Assembly: GCA_039908525.1 (NCBI GenBank)
Contig: JAMOAY010000026.1
Span: 1-64,000 of the forward strand
DNA from: Magnetaquicoccus sp039908525
GTDB lineage: Bacteria > Pseudomonadota > Magnetococcia > Magnetococcales > Magnetaquicoccaceae
Direction: 5' to 3'
Length of the DNA stretch: 64,000 bases
The notes beneath the pieces are model-generated. The model worked only from the letters and a program-made list of their open reading frames with translations. It was not told the DNA's origin and searched no databases. The position numbers and the translations under genes were made by a program. This document shows, piece by piece, positions 14,181 through 23,900 of this stretch (positions are counted from its first letter, which is position 1; each line of letters begins with the position of its first letter).

Positions 14181-16385
14181 ATGGCCAAACTGTTAAAATT
14201 TATACTGTTTTTGTTTCTGTCGGCGGTTCTGACGATTCTCCTCGGTCTGGGTGCGCTGCTGGCGCTGCTGGATCCCGATGAGCACAAGGCGCAACTGGCC
14301 CGCCTGGTCGAGGAGCGTATCGGTCGCCCGTTGACGATCCAGGGGGATCTCTCCCTCTCTTTTTTCCCCTGGGTGGGGGTCACGCTGGGGGAGGCGGAGC
14401 TGGGCAATGCCCCAGGGTTTGGGCCGCAGCCTTTCGCCCGGATCCGCGCCGCACAGGTGCGGGTCAAGGTGTCGTCCCTGTTGCAACGCCGGGTGGAGAT
14501 GGATACCCTCGCCGTGCAGGGGCTGCGCCTCCATCTGGAAAAGAGTGCGGCAGGTGTCGGCAACTGGGCGGATCTGTTGCGACCGTCGGAGCGGAGCGCC
14601 GTGACCGGCCCGGCATTGGGGGTGACGACCGTGGCCCCGCCGGTTGGCGCAGCGGCCAATCCCTTGCGGATGGACGCCTTCACGGTCGAGGGCGTTCAGA
14701 TACAGGATGCGCAGATCTCCTGGCTGGACGGGACACGTCAGCCGGCCCGTGAGATGCGCTTCTCCATCATCGACCTGACCAGCGGTCCTCTGCGGCAGGA
14801 GGTGGCGGTGCCTGTGGCCATGCGCCTGCGTCTGGAGAGGGCAGGGAGCGCTCCGGCCGACCTTGAACTGAGCCTGCGGGGGGAGGTGGTGGCCGATCTG
14901 GCTGGGCGGCGCCTCTCCGTGCGCCCTGTGCGGTTGGCTCTGACCGCTCCGGGGGATGCTCTGCCGGGCGGTGCCTGGGCGTTGGAGGGCCATCTGGCGT
15001 TGGATGGGCAGACGGAGAGTCTCAGGCTGGAGGGGATGCAGCTGTCGGTGGCTGGTGTGCAGCTGGAGGGGCAGCTGGAGGGGCAGGGGATCGCCTCCTC
15101 GCCCCGTTTGACGGGCACGGTGGCGGTCAAGCCCTTTTCGCTGCGGGCGCTGTTGCAACGCGGGGGGGTGCGGCTCCCGGAGGGTCTGGATCCTGCGGCG
15201 TCAGGTCGCGACTCGGCGCTGCTCTCCTTCGTGGCCACTCCGGAAAGGTTGGCTGTCTCCGATCTGCAGGCCCGGCTGGACGGGAGCCAACTGCGCGGGC
15301 AATTCTCTGTCGAAAATTTCAGTCGTCCGGCCTGGCGCTGGGATCTGACCCTGGACAGCCTGGATCTGGACCGTTATCGAGCCCCGGCGGTCGATGGCGC
15401 ACCTGCCGAAGTGGCTCCGATTGCGGCGGCGGCGGGTGCAGAGGAGGGGGGGCCGGCACGGGAGCCGGGGTCTGCGCCTTCTCCTTGGGAGCGGTTGCGC
15501 ACGCCGGATCTGCAGGGTCGGTTGCGGGTGGAAGCGCTGACCGTGGAGCGTCTCAGCCTGCAGGAGGTTGATCTGTCGTTGCAGGCCCGGGAGGGACTCT
15601 GGCGCATGAAGCCGGCGCAGGCCCGCCTGTATCAGGGTCGTCTCGACCTGGAGGCCACCCTGGATGTGCGGGAGAGTTCTCCCCGGGGGGAGCTGGAGCT
15701 TGCCCTGGAGGGGGTGCAGGCGGGTCCACTGTTGCGCGCCTGGCGTGGCCAGGAGCCTGTTTCCGGCTTGACGACCCTGCGCACCCGTCTGGCCAGCCGC
15801 GGGCAGACGGCGGAGGCGATCAAAAAAGATCTGCAGGGGAGCGCCCAGTGGCAGGTGAAGGAGGGGGAGATCCAGGGGGTGGATCTGCCGGGGTTGCTGC
15901 GTGACGGCGACCTGCTTTTGCAGGGCCGTCCGGTCGAGCCCCGTGTGGGACGACCGGCCACGGCGTTCAGCACTCTGAGCGGTTCGGCGACCATTCGCAA
16001 CGGCGTGGTGGACAATCGGGATCTGCGTCTGCTCTCTGCCGCGCTGCGGTTGCAGGGGGCCGGGACGGTGGATCTGCCGGCCGACCGGGTGGCGTATCGG
16101 TTCAACGCCTCTGTGGTGGAGACGTTGCAGGGCAAGGGGGGGCGGACGGTCAGCGCGTTGACCGGTCTGACCATTCCGGTGCAGGTGTCGGGTTCTCTGG
16201 CGCACCCCACTTGGCAGCTGGATCTGCAAGGGTTGATGGAGCAGGAGGCGGCCAGGAAGGCCAGGGAGAAGTTGGCCACTCGAATACAGGAGAAGGCCAG
16301 CGAGGTATTGAAGAAAAAGGGTCTGGAAAAGGTGCTGCCGGCCGATGCGGGCCAGCGTTTGCTGGATGCGCTGCCTTTTCGATAG
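14181..16385 (+). CDS. AsmA-family envelope protein
   Basis: A 734-residue protein with a single N-terminal membrane anchor (about 7-29) followed by a large periplasmic region. The AsmA signature is clear: ERIGRPLTIQGDLSLSFFPW, LGEAELGNAPGFG and FARIRAAQVRVKVSSLLQRR near the N-terminus, and an AsmA C-terminal block at about 545-690 (LTTLRTRLASRGQTAEAIKKDLQG in outline). AsmA-like proteins are thought to form beta-rich bridges that carry phospholipid between inner and outer membrane. A Pro/Ala/Glu-rich insert at about 400-440 is probably a flexible loop. Downstream OmpA-family gene is 146 bp away and may have its own promoter. Confidence 0.9.
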   Translation: MAKLLKFILFLFLSAVLTILLGLGALLALLDPDEHKAQLARLVEERIGRPLTIQGDLSLSFFPWVGVTLGEAELGNAPGFGPQPFARIRAAQVRVKVSSLLQRRVEMDTLAVQGLRLHLEKSAAGVGNWADLLRPSERSAVTGPALGVTTVAPPVGAAANPLRMDAFTVEGVQIQDAQISWLDGTRQPAREMRFSIIDLTSGPLRQEVAVPVAMRLRLERAGSAPADLELSLRGEVVADLAGRRLSVRPVRLALTAPGDALPGGAWALEGHLALDGQTESLRLEGMQLSVAGVQLEGQLEGQGIASSPRLTGTVAVKPFSLRALLQRGGVRLPEGLDPAASGRDSALLSFVATPERLAVSDLQARLDGSQLRGQFSVENFSRPAWRWDLTLDSLDLDRYRAPAVDGAPAEVAPIAAAAGAEEGGPAREPGSAPSPWERLRTPDLQGRLRVEALTVERLSLQEVDLSLQAREGLWRMKPAQARLYQGRLDLEATLDVRESSPRGELELALEGVQAGPLLRAWRGQEPVSGLTTLRTRLASRGQTAEAIKKDLQGSAQWQVKEGEIQGVDLPGLLRDGDLLLQGRPVEPRVGRPATAFSTLSGSATIRNGVVDNRDLRLLSAALRLQGAGTVDLPADRVAYRFNASVVETLQGKGGRTVSALTGLTIPVQVSGSLAHPTWQLDLQGLMEQEAARKAREKLATRIQEKASEVLKKKGLEKVLPADAGQRLLDALPFR

Positions 16386-16531
16386 ATCCATGAGGTGATG
16401 TGTCACAGGTTGCCGAGGCGACGTTTTTTTGTTTCACGCCAGCACAGGTGGCGGGACGTGGCGCCGGACCGTGAGGCTCACCCGGGGTTTGCCGTTTTTA
16501 ATCAACCGCAACAAGAAGGAACGATGACACA

Positions 16532-17326
16532 ATGAAAAATCTCAAAATCGCCTTATTGGCGGGCGCCGCTTTGCTGTTTGCGACGACGCCGCTCCAGCTG
16601 GAGGCTGCCGCTCCCGGCCAGTGGAGCAACTCCGGATTCACCCAGTGGCATCCCAACGATGGCAAAACGCCATTGGGTTACGTGGGCACCCAGTGCTATT
16701 TCTGCAAGCCGGATGCTCCTGCCCCGGCGCCTGCCGCCCCGGCCGTTGCCAAGGCTCCGGGTGACGAGGATGGTGATGGTGTTCTGGACCCGGATGACAA
16801 GTGCCCTGGTACGCCCAAGGGCGCCCCGGTCAACAAGCAGGGCTGCTGGGTGATCAAGAACCTCACCTTCAAGACCAACAGCGCCAAGATCGAGACCAAG
16901 GACATGAGCGGTCTGAAAGAGACGGCCTCGGTTCTGAAAAAGAATCCCAACATTGGGGTGGAGATCCAGGGTCACACCGACAATGTCGGTTCGGCGGCCT
17001 ACAACAAGAAGCTCTCCAACCAGCGCGCCCATTCGGTCATGTCCAGCCTGGTCAAGGAGGGGATCAACAAGCGGCGGATGACGGCCCGCGGTTATGGTCT
17101 GGAGAAGCCGGTTGCCAGCAATGCCACGGTGGAGGGTCGTGCCGAGAACCGTCGGGTTGAGTTGAATGTGACCTCGCGGACCATGGACGCGGCCAAGGCC
17201 AAGGCGCCGGCGAAGAAGAAGGTGGCCAAGAAGAAGGCGGTCAAGAAAGATGCCGCCAAGAAAGCGGCTGTCAAGAAGGCTCCTGCCAAGAAGGATGCTG
17301 CCAAGCCGGATGCTGTCAAGAAGTAG
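16532..17326 (+). CDS. OmpA-family protein with TSP3 calcium motif and lysine-rich C-terminal tail
   Basis: A 264-residue exported protein. A signal peptide (about 1-26) is followed by a short segment with two cysteines (CYFC, 55-58), a Pro/Ala linker, and a thrombospondin type 3 calcium-binding motif (DEDGDGVLDPDDKCPGTPKG, 78-97). The OmpA C-terminal peptidoglycan-binding domain spans about 108-215 with the key IQGHTDNVG and NRRVEL residues (Asp150 and Arg165 positions kept). The last 44 residues are an Ala/Lys/Val/Pro tail with about 19 lysines, like histone H1 tails; this is not a normal OmpA feature. There is no N-terminal beta barrel. A strong terminator follows. Confidence 0.9.
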   Translation: MKNLKIALLAGAALLFATTPLQLEAAAPGQWSNSGFTQWHPNDGKTPLGYVGTQCYFCKPDAPAPAPAAPAVAKAPGDEDGDGVLDPDDKCPGTPKGAPVNKQGCWVIKNLTFKTNSAKIETKDMSGLKETASVLKKNPNIGVEIQGHTDNVGSAAYNKKLSNQRAHSVMSSLVKEGINKRRMTARGYGLEKPVASNATVEGRAENRRVELNVTSRTMDAAKAKAPAKKKVAKKKAVKKDAAKKAAVKKAPAKKDAAKPDAVKK

Positions 17327-17418
17327 GGGCTGTTTCAGCGCCGAACCTTTTTCCATGCCGGTCGGGGGAATCTCTCCCCCGCCGGCACCGGAGGGGGGCT
17401 CCCCCTCCCGTTTGACTG

Positions 17419-17453
17419 CCGTGCCGATCGTCCTGATCGGCACGGTTTTTTTT
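17419..17453 (+). terminator. Rho-independent terminator after the OmpA-family gene
   Basis: Perfect 11 bp stem CCGTGCCGATC (17419-17429) with GATCGGCACGG (17435-17445), a 5 nt loop and eight T residues (17446-17453). It ends the OmpA-family transcript just before the convergent Rpn-family gene. Confidence 0.92.
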
Positions 17454-17464
17454 GGCAAAGTCTG

Positions 17465-18448
17465 TCAGTGACTCTTGTCGGCGAACACACTGTCCAGGGT
17501 TGGGGCATCGAATATGCGCAGAGTCCACATGTCCAGGGTGGGCGATGTGGCATCTGCGATCTTTTGGACAGCCCACGGGGGAAGGTTGCCAAAGCGGAGT
17601 TGCAAGAGACGGGTCAGTGTCTCCGCCTTGCCTTTCTGCTCGCCTTTTTGCTTGCCGATCTGGATACCTCTCTCCTCGCCGATTTGCTCCCCTTCCTTGC
17701 GTCCTTCCATTTTGCCATAACCATAGGTGGACTCCACCATGCTGGCCTGGTAGTGCAGGTCGTCTTTGTAACGCTCATAAGCCAGCCGCTCTGCCTCGGG
17801 AAGTTTCAATATGTCGAGCTGTTCCCTGGCCTTGAGAAGACCGCGTGCGGTGAATTCTGCCCGAATTTCCTCGTTTTTGAGAAAATAGATCCACTCATCC
17901 AACGTGTCGCGTGCGACATCGTTGAAGCGGTTCACCTTGATCAGATAGTACTCCGGGAAGAGTGCCGACACCGAGTCCCGATGAAACAGGGCCTTTTGTC
18001 CTTCGCTGAGGTCCAGTTCATCCTGGGTGTGCATCCCTCTGAACGAGGTGCTGCCCCAGTAGACATAATCTGTGCCACGACCAAGATCGAAGTACAGAAT
18101 GCTGACAGAAATCACTTTGACCACACGGGAGTATGGTTCTCCTTCAGGCATATGCTCGGTAATGGCCCTGGCGGTGCCGTACAGAATGCGCTGCAGATAA
18201 TCGGATTCCCGCTCGTACTGAAGTTCAATGAGGATCAGCTCGCCTCGGGCATTCTTTACTTTGAGATCCACCCGGTTGGATTTGTCGTACCGGTCATCCT
18301 TGTTGCTCTCGCTTTCCAGAATTTCCAGGATGCAAACCTCATCATGGAGCAGTTCGCTCAGAAAGCCTTCCAGAATCTCAAAATTGGCCTTGCTGCGCAA
18401 AAGCCGCTTCAAGGCCCAATCAAAACTGATCAACTGGCGTTGTTTCAC
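17465..18448 (-). CDS. Rpn-family recombination-promoting nuclease / PD-(D/E)XK transposase-like protein
   Basis: A 327-residue protein of the Rpn (PDDEXK nuclease-family transposase) group. The N-terminus SFDWALKRLLRSKANFEILEG (in outline), the nuclease core RVDLKVKNARGELILIELQ with the D...ELQ active-site acids (about 59-77) and the aromatic segment ITEHMPEGEPYSRVVKVISV fit the family. The C-terminal region has a Gly/Lys/Glu-rich hydrophilic stretch (about 245-275, GEQIGEERGIQIGKQKGEQ) that is usual for these proteins. Start is a GTG at 18448 with GGAGG about 10 bp upstream. Members promote RecA-independent recombination or are suspected selfish or defence elements; often found in multiple copies. 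Confidence 0.88.
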   Translation of the reverse strand: MKQRQLISFDWALKRLLRSKANFEILEGFLSELLHDEVCILEILESESNKDDRYDKSNRVDLKVKNARGELILIELQYERESDYLQRILYGTARAITEHMPEGEPYSRVVKVISVSILYFDLGRGTDYVYWGSTSFRGMHTQDELDLSEGQKALFHRDSVSALFPEYYLIKVNRFNDVARDTLDEWIYFLKNEEIRAEFTARGLLKAREQLDILKLPEAERLAYERYKDDLHYQASMVESTYGYGKMEGRKEGEQIGEERGIQIGKQKGEQKGKAETLTRLLQLRFGNLPPWAVQKIADATSPTLDMWTLRIFDAPTLDSVFADKSH

Positions 18449-18836
18449 GTTGGCAGACCTCCAGAAGATTGCATCCGATTGAGCGGGGCCTTTGGTGGCA
18501 GAGGGTCTGAGATTCCGACTCTCCCAGCCATTCTATTCCGTCGGCGGGGGGAATGCCACCGCTCTTTTTCGCAGGATCGTGGGGAGTCGCCGAACCTCCG
18601 CCATGTGATACCAAGGGGTATCATTTTGCTCTTGTAACCTATTGCAACCTGTTGGTATACTGCGCCCGGTTTTTTGCCGGATTCCTTTTCGTCAATAAAA
18701 AAAACAAACTATGAATCAATATGTTAAATCTTAGTGCCCGGCATTCCTGGTGATGGGGTGCGCGGGTTGCGCTGGCCTTTTGGTGTGCTGTTTTGTAACA
18801 AACCTGTTTCTTCTGCCTGGTGCATAAGGGGTCTCC
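18449..18836. other. 388 bp intergenic region between divergent genes
   Basis: Separates the minus-strand Rpn gene from the plus-strand giant surface-protein gene. The part from about 18660 to 18740 is AT-rich (runs such as AATAAAAAAAAC) and is a likely promoter area for one or both genes, but I find no convincing -35/-10 pair. The GAGG-type ribosome sites at both ends belong to the flanking genes. I see no gene in it. Confidence 0.5.
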
Positions 18837-20861
18837 ATGATCGCATCCGTTCCGTTCAATCCGCTCGCATCCGCCAAACCCGTTTCGCAAGAGATTGTTT
18901 TCGTGGATCCCCGTGTTCCCGACCACCAGACTCTGCTTGAGGGCATCCGTCCAGACGCCATGGTTGTCATCCTGGATGCACACAAGGATGGTGTGGCCCA
19001 GATCGGTGCTGTTCTGGCTGAGCGAAACAGTATCTCTGCCATTCACATCCTCTCCCATGGTGGGCCGGGCACTCTGTTATTGGGGTCCATATCCCTCTCG
19101 TCCGCCACGCTTTCTGACTACTCCGGGCAGCTCCAAGGCTGGGCACGCTCCCTCACGCCAGGGGCCGATATTTTGCTCTATGGCTGCGATGTGGCGGCGG
19201 GCGCGCAGGGGGATGCGTTCATCCGCCAACTGAGCCAATGGACCGGGGCTGACGTGGCGGCCTCCACCAACAAGACGGGGAGTGCAGGGTCAGGCGGCGA
19301 TTGGCAGTTGGAAGATCAGACAGGTGTCATTGAAAGTGGACTGGTTGTTGCGCAAAAGGCTCAAGGAAATTACTACCATGTGTTGCCCTTGACGGATTCG
19401 CAGGGCGTTGCCTTGAGCACGGCGCAGATTGCTGCACTCACAACAGCAGACATTGTCAACGCAACTTCAACGCAGTTGGCGAGTCTGTCGGTTGCTCAGA
19501 TGTCGGGCGTTACCAGCCTGCAAATTGCTGCCTTGAACACCCGTCAGATCCAGGTGTTCAGCTCCGCGCAAATTGCTGCTCTGAACGAGACGCAACTGGC
19601 TGGCCTCAGTGGAATCCAGATTTCCGCCCTGACTTCGGCACAGATCAGATCCTTTCGTGCAGATCAGATCGCCCCCTTGCGCTCCCATCAGATCGCTGGT
19701 TTGACCTCCGCGCAAATCTCGTACCTGGCCACAGCCCAGATCGTGGCATTGACCACTGCCCAGTTGGCAGGCTTGACGACGGCCCAGTTGGCAGGCCTGA
19801 ACACAACCCAGGCAACCGCGCTCAGTACCACCCAGTTGGCGGCGCTCAACAGCGTCCAGTTGGCCGCTTTGGGTATAACCGGTACGGCTCAGCCAGATAC
19901 AATCCTTTTTTCTCAGCAGAGAACCTACAGTACGGGGAGTAATCCATACTGCGTCGCCATCAGCGATATCAACGGCGACGGGAAAAACGACTTGGCTGTG
20001 GCGAACTACTACAGCAACACCGTCTCCATCCTGCTCGGCAACGGCAACGGTACCTTCCAAACCCAGCAAACCTATAGCACAGGAAATAACCCAAAATCCG
20101 TCGCTGTCGGTGATATCAACGGCGATGGGAAAAGAGACCTGGTCGTGGCAAACTCTGGCAGCACCACTGTTTCCGTTCTGCTCGGCAACGGCAACGGAAC
20201 TTTCCAGACCCAGCAAACCTACTCTGCCGGGGACCCGGTCGCTGTCGTCCTGGGAGACCTCAACGGCGATGGACGCAGCGACCTGGCTGTGGCGAACTAT
20301 GACAACAACACCGTTTCCGTCCTGCTCGGCAACGGCAACGGAACCTTTCAAACCCAGCAGACCTACAGCACGGGGGGTGCTCCGAGCTCCGTTGCTCTGG
20401 GCGATATCAACGGCGATGGGAAAAACGATTTGGCTGTGGCGAACTGGGGTAGCTTCACCGTCTCTGTCCTGCTCGGCAACGGAGACGGCACGCTCCAAAC
20501 ACAGCGAACGTACAGCACCGGAAGTTACCCCGGATCCGTCGCCCTGGGCGATATGAATGGCGACGGAAAAAACGACCTGGCCGCCACGAGTTGGAACGAT
20601 AACGCCGTCTCCGTCCTGCTTGGTAACGGAGACGGAACTTTCCAAACTCATCAAGCATACCTTACCTCTGGGCTTCAGCCAGCTTCCGTTGCCTTGGGCG
20701 ACATCAACGGTGATGGGAAAAATGACTTGGCCGTGGGGAACGCCAACGACAGCACCCTTTCCGTTCTGCTCGGCAATGGAACCGGAAGCTTCCAAACTCA
20801 GCCAACCTACAACGCTGGGGGGGGGGGTGCGATCCGTCGCTGTGGGCGACCTCAACGGTGA
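18837..20861 (+). CDS. Giant multidomain surface protein, N-terminal part (DUF4347, octapeptide repeats, FG-GAP repeats); frame lost at a G11 tract
   Basis: The 674-residue reading frame is the first part of a protein that continues in the +1 frame to 27978. Residues about 20-180 form a DUF4347 domain, with ILSHGGPGTLLLG and LLYGCDVAAGAQGDAF, typical at the start of giant secreted adhesins. Residues about 188-345 are octapeptide repeats of the type L-x-x-x-Q-[ILM]-x-x. Then six FG-GAP/VCBS-like repeats of about 49 residues follow (DINGDGKNDLAVAN, VSVLLGNGNGTFQTQQTY); the seventh is in the next frame. The frame breaks at eleven consecutive G residues (20817-20827) exactly between repeats six and seven; ten G residues would restore one protein of about 3043 residues. 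AAGGGG precedes ATG 18837. Likely cell-surface or secreted, perhaps through the LapBC-like exporter. Confidence 0.85.
   Translation: MIASVPFNPLASAKPVSQEIVFVDPRVPDHQTLLEGIRPDAMVVILDAHKDGVAQIGAVLAERNSISAIHILSHGGPGTLLLGSISLSSATLSDYSGQLQGWARSLTPGADILLYGCDVAAGAQGDAFIRQLSQWTGADVAASTNKTGSAGSGGDWQLEDQTGVIESGLVVAQKAQGNYYHVLPLTDSQGVALSTAQIAALTTADIVNATSTQLASLSVAQMSGVTSLQIAALNTRQIQVFSSAQIAALNETQLAGLSGIQISALTSAQIRSFRADQIAPLRSHQIAGLTSAQISYLATAQIVALTTAQLAGLTTAQLAGLNTTQATALSTTQLAALNSVQLAALGITGTAQPDTILFSQQRTYSTGSNPYCVAISDINGDGKNDLAVANYYSNTVSILLGNGNGTFQTQQTYSTGNNPKSVAVGDINGDGKRDLVVANSGSTTVSVLLGNGNGTFQTQQTYSAGDPVAVVLGDLNGDGRSDLAVANYDNNTVSVLLGNGNGTFQTQQTYSTGGAPSSVALGDINGDGKNDLAVANWGSFTVSVLLGNGDGTLQTQRTYSTGSYPGSVALGDMNGDGKNDLAATSWNDNAVSVLLGNGDGTFQTHQAYLTSGLQPASVALGDINGDGKNDLAVGNANDSTLSVLLGNGTGSFQTQPTYNAGGGGAIRRCGRPQR
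19402..19880 (+). repeat. Octapeptide repeat block 1 in the giant surface protein
   Basis: About twenty tandem 8-residue units of form L-[ST]-x-x-Q-[ILM]-x-[AGS] (for example LTTAQLAG, LSTTQLAA). The Q at position 5 and the aliphatic residue at 6 are near-invariant. The period suggests a regular solenoid. The DNA is not identical between units, so the repeats are old. Confidence 0.85.
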
Positions 20862-20920
20862 TGGGTACAGCGACCTGGTCGCAGCGAACGAGAACAACGG
20901 AACCGTCTCTGTTCTGTTGA
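19910..20920 (+). repeat. Seven FG-GAP/VCBS-like repeats of about 49 residues
   Basis: Each unit carries a calcium-loop-like D-[IL]-N-G-D-G-x-x-D-L motif and ends with VLLGNGNGTFQTQQTYS or close variants. Together seven blades would make one complete integrin-like beta propeller, which fits a count of seven. The G11 tract lies between units six and seven, so the broken frame would also break the propeller. Confidence 0.85.
20817..20827 (+). other. G11 homopolymer that breaks the giant gene (possible phase-variation tract)
   Basis: Eleven G residues in a row fall inside the coding sequence. With ten, the reading runs Ala-Gly-Gly-Gly-Val-Arg-Ser-Val straight into the seventh FG-GAP repeat; with eleven, translation ends within about 11 codons (stop by 20861). 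Either a slipped-strand contingency site or a sequencing error in a homopolymer. Confidence 0.85.
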
Positions 20921-23900
20921 ATACCACCCATGCTGGCCGGTTGGAGCTTGCTGCGACCAGTGCGGACAAGAGTGAGGGCAACAGTGGCAATACCCCCTTC
21001 AGCTTTACCGTCACCCGCACCGGTGGCACAACGGTGGCCTCCACCGTCAACTGGGGGGTGACCGGTTCGGGCAGCCATGCCGCAGCGGCAAGTGACTTTG
21101 TGGGCAGCACGTATCCCTCGGGCACGCTGAGCTTTGCCGCCGGAGAGAGCAGCAAGACCATCACCGTCCATGTCGCAGGAGAGACGGTGGCTGAATCCGC
21201 TGAGAGTTTTACCGTCTCCCTGTCCAATGCCCTTGGCGCGACCATCGGCACCGGTTCGGCCACAGGGACCATTCGCAATGATGATGCGGCACCTCTGGCT
21301 GGTCCACTGACCCGCATCTCCGTCGACTCCTCAGGCAATCAAGCCGACGGTTTTTCCCTGTCACCCACCATCAGTGCCGACGGCCGGTTCGTGGCCTTTA
21401 TATCCTATGCCACCAATCTGGTGGCCGCAGAGGATGATGCTCCTGCCTCGGGTTCATCGAATGTATTCCTCCGCGACACCAAAACAGGTCAGACAGCATT
21501 CTTGTCGACCAGCATCAGCAGCTATACACCCAGTTCCACCGGCAATACACTGAACAGCAATCCCATCCCGGCCATCAGTGCCGATGGCCAGTTCGTGGCG
21601 TTTGCCCAGTCTGACGCCCTCTCTGGTGTTGGCATTGCCCTCCGGGACATCAAGGCAGAGAAGACGACAGCCATTGCCGTCGACCCATCCGGTGCTCCAG
21701 GAAACAATTTTTCTTATTATCCTGCCATCAACGCCGACGGCCGATTCGTGGCGTTTGTCAGTGATGCCTCCAACCTGGTGGCTGAAGATACGAACGGAAG
21801 GACGGATGTCTTTCTCCGCGACACCAGGACGGGACAGACCACGCGTATCTCGGTCGCCTCCAACGGCGCCCAGGCGGAAGGTGGCTCTATCCATTTAGGT
21901 TCTGCCATGAGTCTGAGTGCAAACTCTGCCACAACCTATCAAATCAATTATGCGCCTGCGGTCAGTGCCGACGGCCGATACGTGGCATTCAACTCCCGTG
22001 CTACTAACCTGGTCGACAACGATACCAACAACAGTGCCGACATCTTTCTCCGCGACACCAAGACAGGTCAGACCACACGCATCTCGGTCGATTCCACGGG
22101 CACGGAGGGGGATAATGACTCTTTCGACTGTGCCATCAGTGCCGACGGTCGGTTCGTGGTTTTCAGCTCTCTGGCCGCCAACCTGGTCGACAACGATACC
22201 AATGGCAGTTCCGACATCTTTCTCCGCGACACCAAGACAGGCAAAACGACGCGCATCTCGGTCGGATCCTCGGGCAATCAAGGCAACAACATCTCGGTCA
22301 AGCCCCAGATCAGCGCCGACGGTCGGTTCGTGGTCTTCAGCTCCCTGGCCTCCAACCTGGTGGACAAGGATACCAACAGGTCAACGGACGTGTTTCTGCG
22401 CGACATACAGACTGGCCAAACGATGCGGCTGTCCGTCAACGCCGCCAACATCCAGGGGAACTCTTCATCCGCTGGCATCTCTGCCGATGGCCCTTCCGCC
22501 ATCAGTGCCGACGGTCGGTACGTGGCATTCAGCTCCAACGCTTCCAATCTGGTCGGGGATACGAACGGGGTGGCGGATATCTTTCTCAGAGACACCCAGG
22601 CCATGCAACTTCCCTCGCTGAGCATCGCCGCCACGAGCGCAGAGGAGAAAGAGGGGAAGAGTGGCAGCACGCCATTCACCTTCACCGTCACACGTTCCGG
22701 TGTCACCAAGAGTGCCACCACCGTGGGTTGGTCCGTCACCGGTTCTGGCGACGCTGCGGCGGCAGCGAATGATTTTGCAGGGGGTACCCTGCCGACCGGC
22801 ACGTTGACCTTCGCGGCTGGAGAGACCAGCAAGAGCATCACCGTCCATGTGACCGGGGACACGGCGATCGAGTCCGATGAGGGGTTCACGCTCTCTCTGG
22901 CCAATGTCTCGGGGGCGACCATCGACATCGGCACGGCGATCGGTACCATTCGCAACGATGATGTGGATACCACGGCGCCGCTCTTTGTCTCGGCCGCGGT
23001 CAACGGCAACACCTTGGTGATGACCTACACCGAGGCCACCACCCTGGATGCCCTCAACACGCCGGCAACGGGGGTTTTTACCGTGGTGAGTGGTGGCAGT
23101 GCCAACGCCGTCACCGCCGTGGCGGTCGATGCCAGCAACAAAACCGTCACCCTGACCCTGAGCGATGCGGTTGCCTATGGTCAAACCGCCACGGTGGCCT
23201 ATGCCGATCCGACCGGCGGCAACGATGCCAAGGCCATTCAGGATGCGGCGGGCAACGATGCCGTCTCGCTGGCTGCCACCGCCGTGGTCAACAACACGCC
23301 CTATACCCCGCCCCCCATCCTGACCAACCTCGATCTGGATCCTGCCGATGACAGCGGTTTCTCCAACCGGGATCGCATCACACAATACACCACCGGCTTG
23401 ACCATCTCCGGGTCCGGGGGACGGGCCAGTGCCACGGTCTCCCTGTTCGACGATGTCAACGGGAATGGTGCCAAGGATGCCAGCGAAGGGGTTCTGGCGA
23501 CGGTCTCCGTGGCCGGCAGCGGCGGTGGCTGGAGCACGGATGTCAAACTGTCCCCCGGGACACACAGCATTCGGGCCACGCAAACGGACAGTGCCGGCAA
23601 AACAAGCGCTGTCTCCGATGCCCTTCCGGTGACCGTGGATACCACAGCGCCCAGCGTGGCATTCAAAGCCCCCGTCGACCAATCCACCCTCAATCAGCTC
23701 TCCATCATCCATGGCACGACATCCGATGCAAACATCCACCAGGTGGATCTGAAAATCCTGGATCAGACCAAGAATACCTATCAATATCTCAACAAGTTCG
23801 GTTTCCTGACCCCCGGTGAGGTCGCCAGCTCGGTCGATGCGGTCACGAACAAGAGCCAGGGCACATGGAGCGCGGACATCGGTGGCGGCTGGCTGCCGGC

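Noticed and set aside
20557..20827. Start of the second part of the giant gene at 20557
   Set aside because: The region before 20828 is out of frame with the FG-GAP repeats; real coding in that frame begins after the G tract.
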